From assembly GCA_001828645.1 (NCBI GenBank), contig MHZD01000161.1:1-5948 (forward strand): a DNA stretch of 5,948 nucleotides, given 5' to 3'. The notes beneath the pieces were generated by a model. It made no database searches and was not told where the DNA came from. It saw nothing but the letters and a program-made list of their open reading frames with translations. The stretch is from Planctomycetes bacterium RIFOXYC2_FULL_41_27. Lineage in GTDB: Bacteria; Planctomycetota; Brocadiia; Brocadiales; Brocadiaceae. Positions 4,774 through 5,948 of the stretch are shown here, in pieces. The translations under genes were made by a program, and so were the position numbers. Numbering within the stretch: position 1 is the stretch's first letter; the number at the start of each line of letters is the position of its first letter.

Positions 4774-5640
4774 ATGAGAAATAAGGTATACATTTATACA
4801 TTGTCAGCAGCCTTTTTGTTTGGCGGGTGTGCGACTTATGAGTCGAAACCTGTTCCTATAAGACCAGCCTCGTCCTATACGTTGCAAGCGAGGCCGCAGT
4901 ATGCATCTGCTCCGTCACAACCACAGACGATTCCAGCTGCGCCATCTGGGCAACCATTAACACCACCTTCCCCCGGAGCAGGGCAAGTTCCGCCGCCTCC
5001 CGGTCAAGCGGTGCCGTATCAACCTGTTCAGTATGCAGGTGTGGGGTTATCTATCGGTGCGGATGTACTTTCAGATACAGAACGCTGCAAACAAAATTTT
5101 GGCGTAGACCTTAACAGGGCAGGAGTACTTCCTGTGCAACTTATCTACACGAATACCGGAAACCATGTTTACAACATCCAACGCGGGCAGGTATTTGCAG
5201 TAGATTATGATAACAATATGTGGCAGGCATTGACCACTGAACAGGCGACAGGCAGGATTGCTGGCTCAGAGGTTGGACAAGATTTGCTGAGAGGTGCAGG
5301 AAAAGGGGCGTTGATAGGCGGTGCTGGTGGCGCGGCATTGGGCGCGGCATTGGGCGCTGCCATGGGAGATGCTGGAAAGGGCGCTATGATTGGTGCTGCT
5401 GCCGGCGGCATTGGTGGCGGCGCGTATGGCGCTGTACATGAAAAGAGTAAGGTGGAAAAGGTGGTAAATCGGGATGTAATGTCCAAGGCACTCCAGGATC
5501 AGCAGGTAGCACCAGGTTACACGGTCAATGGGTTTATCTTCTTACCCAAGGGAAATTATCACCGCATAGAAATCAATGTGTTTGATACAACGGGACAACA
5601 ATCCGTAAAATATACCATTACCCCGCAAGGCACATTCTGA
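4774..5640 (+). CDS. Glycine-zipper lipoprotein, proline-rich N-terminus
   Basis: Predicted envelope lipoprotein of 288 residues of unknown function. The signal peptide MRNKVYIYTLSAAFLFGGC has a basic head, hydrophobic core and lipobox-like FGGC, with Cys19 as the lipidated residue; Phe at -3 is less usual. Residues about 26-87 are a Pro/Gln/Ala-rich low-complexity linker (PPSPGAG, PPPPG), likely extended in the periplasm. A conserved-looking segment follows (about 100-152, ERCKQNFGVDL through VFAVDYDNNMWQAL) with beta character. Residues about 173-222 are a glycine zipper with repeated GxxxG/AxxxG spacing (GALIGGAGGAALGAALGAAM, then a second run ending GGAYG), a motif of membrane-inserting or oligomerising helices in outer-membrane lipoproteins. 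The C-terminus (about 245-288, GYTVNGFIFLPKGNY then RIEINVFDTTG) looks like a small beta domain. The longer start at 4762 would add four residues. It is divergent from the exporter locus and may share regulation. A link to the exporter is possible but unproven. Confidence 0.88.
   Translation: MRNKVYIYTLSAAFLFGGCATYESKPVPIRPASSYTLQARPQYASAPSQPQTIPAAPSGQPLTPPSPGAGQVPPPPGQAVPYQPVQYAGVGLSIGADVLSDTERCKQNFGVDLNRAGVLPVQLIYTNTGNHVYNIQRGQVFAVDYDNNMWQALTTEQATGRIAGSEVGQDLLRGAGKGALIGGAGGAALGAALGAAMGDAGKGAMIGAAAGGIGGGAYGAVHEKSKVEKVVNRDVMSKALQDQQVAPGYTVNGFIFLPKGNYHRIEINVFDTTGQQSVKYTITPQGTF
5329..5352 (+). repeat. 12-bp tandem duplication in the glycine-zipper coding region
   Basis: GGCGCGGCATTG occurs twice in tandem (5329-5340 and 5341-5352), followed by a diverged third unit GGCGCTGCCATG (5353-5364). 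Each unit encodes a four-residue Gly-Ala-Ala-Leu/Met step, so unit gain or loss would change the zipper length in frame. Confidence 0.75.
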
Positions 5641-5663
5641 AATTAAACAACCACAAATTTGGT

Positions 5664-5691
5664 GTAGAGACGCACTGCATGGCGTATCTAC
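5664..5691. repeat. GTAG-ended hairpin downstream of the lipoprotein gene
   Basis: GTAGAGACGC (5664-5673) pairs with GCGTATCTAC (5682-5691) with one mismatch across an 8-base loop. The GTAG/CTAC ends recall the two REP-like elements in the exporter locus, although here GTAG is paired within a single hairpin. It lies 24 bases after the lipoprotein stop and could help end or stabilise that transcript; only a short T-containing stretch (CTTATTTTA) follows, so it is a poor intrinsic terminator. Confidence 0.55.
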
Positions 5692-5697
5692 CTTATT

Positions 5698-5784
5698 TTA
5701 TCTGCGCTTATCTGCGTTAATCTGTGTCCCATTGCAGAATTTAGGTAACTGTTTAAAATCTGCTATAATCTGCGAAATCTGTGG
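5698..5784. repeat. Degenerate ~10-bp ATCTGCG repeats in two clusters
   Basis: Cluster one is TTATCTGCGC, TTATCTGCGT, TAATCTGTGT in tandem (5698-5727). Cluster two is AATCTGCTAT, AATCTGCGA, AATCTGTGG (5757-5784). Both end with the TGTG variant, so the second looks like a diverged copy of the first. Reverse-complement forms of this kind (CACAGATTAACGCAGATAA) are common in intergenic DNA of environmental bacteria. No function is known to me. Confidence 0.6.
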
Positions 5785-5841
5785 ATAAATATTTGATACT
5801 CTTTGCACTTATGACTGTTGACGCATATAATGAAGGTGAAA

Positions 5842-5934
5842 ATGGAAAAAGACCACAGAATATGTAAAATAATTGCAGCTACAATAAAAATTTTCAAACA
5901 CCAACCACTGCTTTTAGAAAGGAAGATAAGATGA
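5842..5934 (+). CDS. Possible small ORF overlapping the next gene's start (ATGA)
   Basis: ATG 5842 opens a 30-codon frame beginning MEKDHRICKIIAATIKIFKH and ending TGA at 5932-5934, which overlaps the downstream ATG at 5931 as ATGA. An AAGGTGA (5833-5839) precedes it, though its spacing to the ATG is short. The peptide is basic with an amphipathic middle and matches no family I know. It might be a translated leader coupling the next gene's translation, or chance. The next gene has its own ribosome binding site, so coupling is not needed. Confidence 0.28.
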   Translation: MEKDHRICKIIAATIKIFKHQPLLLERKIR

Positions 5935-5948
5935 GTACAGAACCTGTT
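5931..5948 (+). CDS. Start of an unidentified gene (six codons, cut by window edge)
   Basis: ATG 5931 follows AAGGA (5919-5923) at a normal seven-base spacing, and the visible codons give MSTEPV. The ribosome binding site makes a real start likely, but too little is present to name a product. It overlaps the stop of a possible 30-codon ORF by the ATGA arrangement. Confidence 0.6.

Larger units (their letters stand above)
5641..5930. other. Intergenic stretch after the lipoprotein gene
   Basis: These 290 bases hold a GTAG-ended hairpin (5664-5691), two clusters of ~10-base ATCTGCG-type repeats (5698-5727 and 5757-5784), AT-rich sequence, and a possible 30-codon ORF (5842-5934). No RNA gene is apparent. 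Confidence 0.6.

Noticed and set aside
5141..5486. Minus-strand open frames opposite the lipoprotein gene
   Set aside because: The Ala/Pro-rich translation is just the reverse reading of the GC-rich glycine-zipper codons; no start signals support it.
5664..5700. Rho-independent terminator for the lipoprotein gene
   Set aside because: The hairpin is good but the following sequence lacks a proper run of T; kept only as a repeat hairpin.

Overview
The window holds one minus-strand transport locus, one plus-strand lipoprotein gene, and several intergenic stretches filled with palindromic repeats and gene remnants. Read on the minus strand from about 4650 down to 1, the order is: a MacA-like periplasmic adaptor (4615-3413), a LolD/MacB-type ABC ATPase (3087-2353), a MacB/FtsX-type permease (1934-726), and the first 205 codons of an MsbA-like ABC exporter (615 to the window edge). 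The first three are the inner-membrane and periplasmic parts of a MacAB-type tripartite exporter. MacB, which is one fused protein in E. coli, is encoded here as separate ATPase and permease genes. No TolC-like outer-membrane partner is present.

A divergent intergenic region (4616-4773) separates this locus from a plus-strand glycine-zipper lipoprotein gene (4774-5640). It carries two good sigma70-type promoters back to back, with -35 boxes four bases apart. After the lipoprotein come a hairpin, two clusters of ~10-bp degenerate repeats, a possible 30-codon ORF, and the first six codons of another gene that starts in an ATGA overlap with that small ORF.

The least ordinary part is the intergenic DNA inside the exporter locus. 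The 418-bp ATPase-permease gap and the 325-bp adaptor-ATPase gap hold: two REP/BIME-like units (2047-2118 and 2304-2356), each an inverted pair of GTAG-headed hairpins with different stem sequences; a truncated N-terminus of an AAA_14/DUF4143-type ATPase whose stop codon is supplied by a REP end (2115-2219); the C-terminal remnant of a GxxExxY-family protein (3161-3256); and ACAGGAT-type repeats around that remnant. The transporter ATPase gene also takes its TAG stop from a REP end. So the locus appears to have collected repeats and dead gene pieces between its cistrons without losing the transporter reading frames.

Organism: Gram-negative envelope genes (periplasmic adaptor, lipoprotein), moderate-to-low GC, GxxExxY and AAA_14 debris, and dense intergenic repeats would fit an environmental bacterium such as an anammox-type planctomycete (Brocadia/Kuenenia group) or a Nitrospirota or Desulfobacterota member. 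This is an impression from gene and repeat style, not an identification. I do not see a wholly new gene system; the REP-like architecture and its effect on gene ends is the most notable signal.
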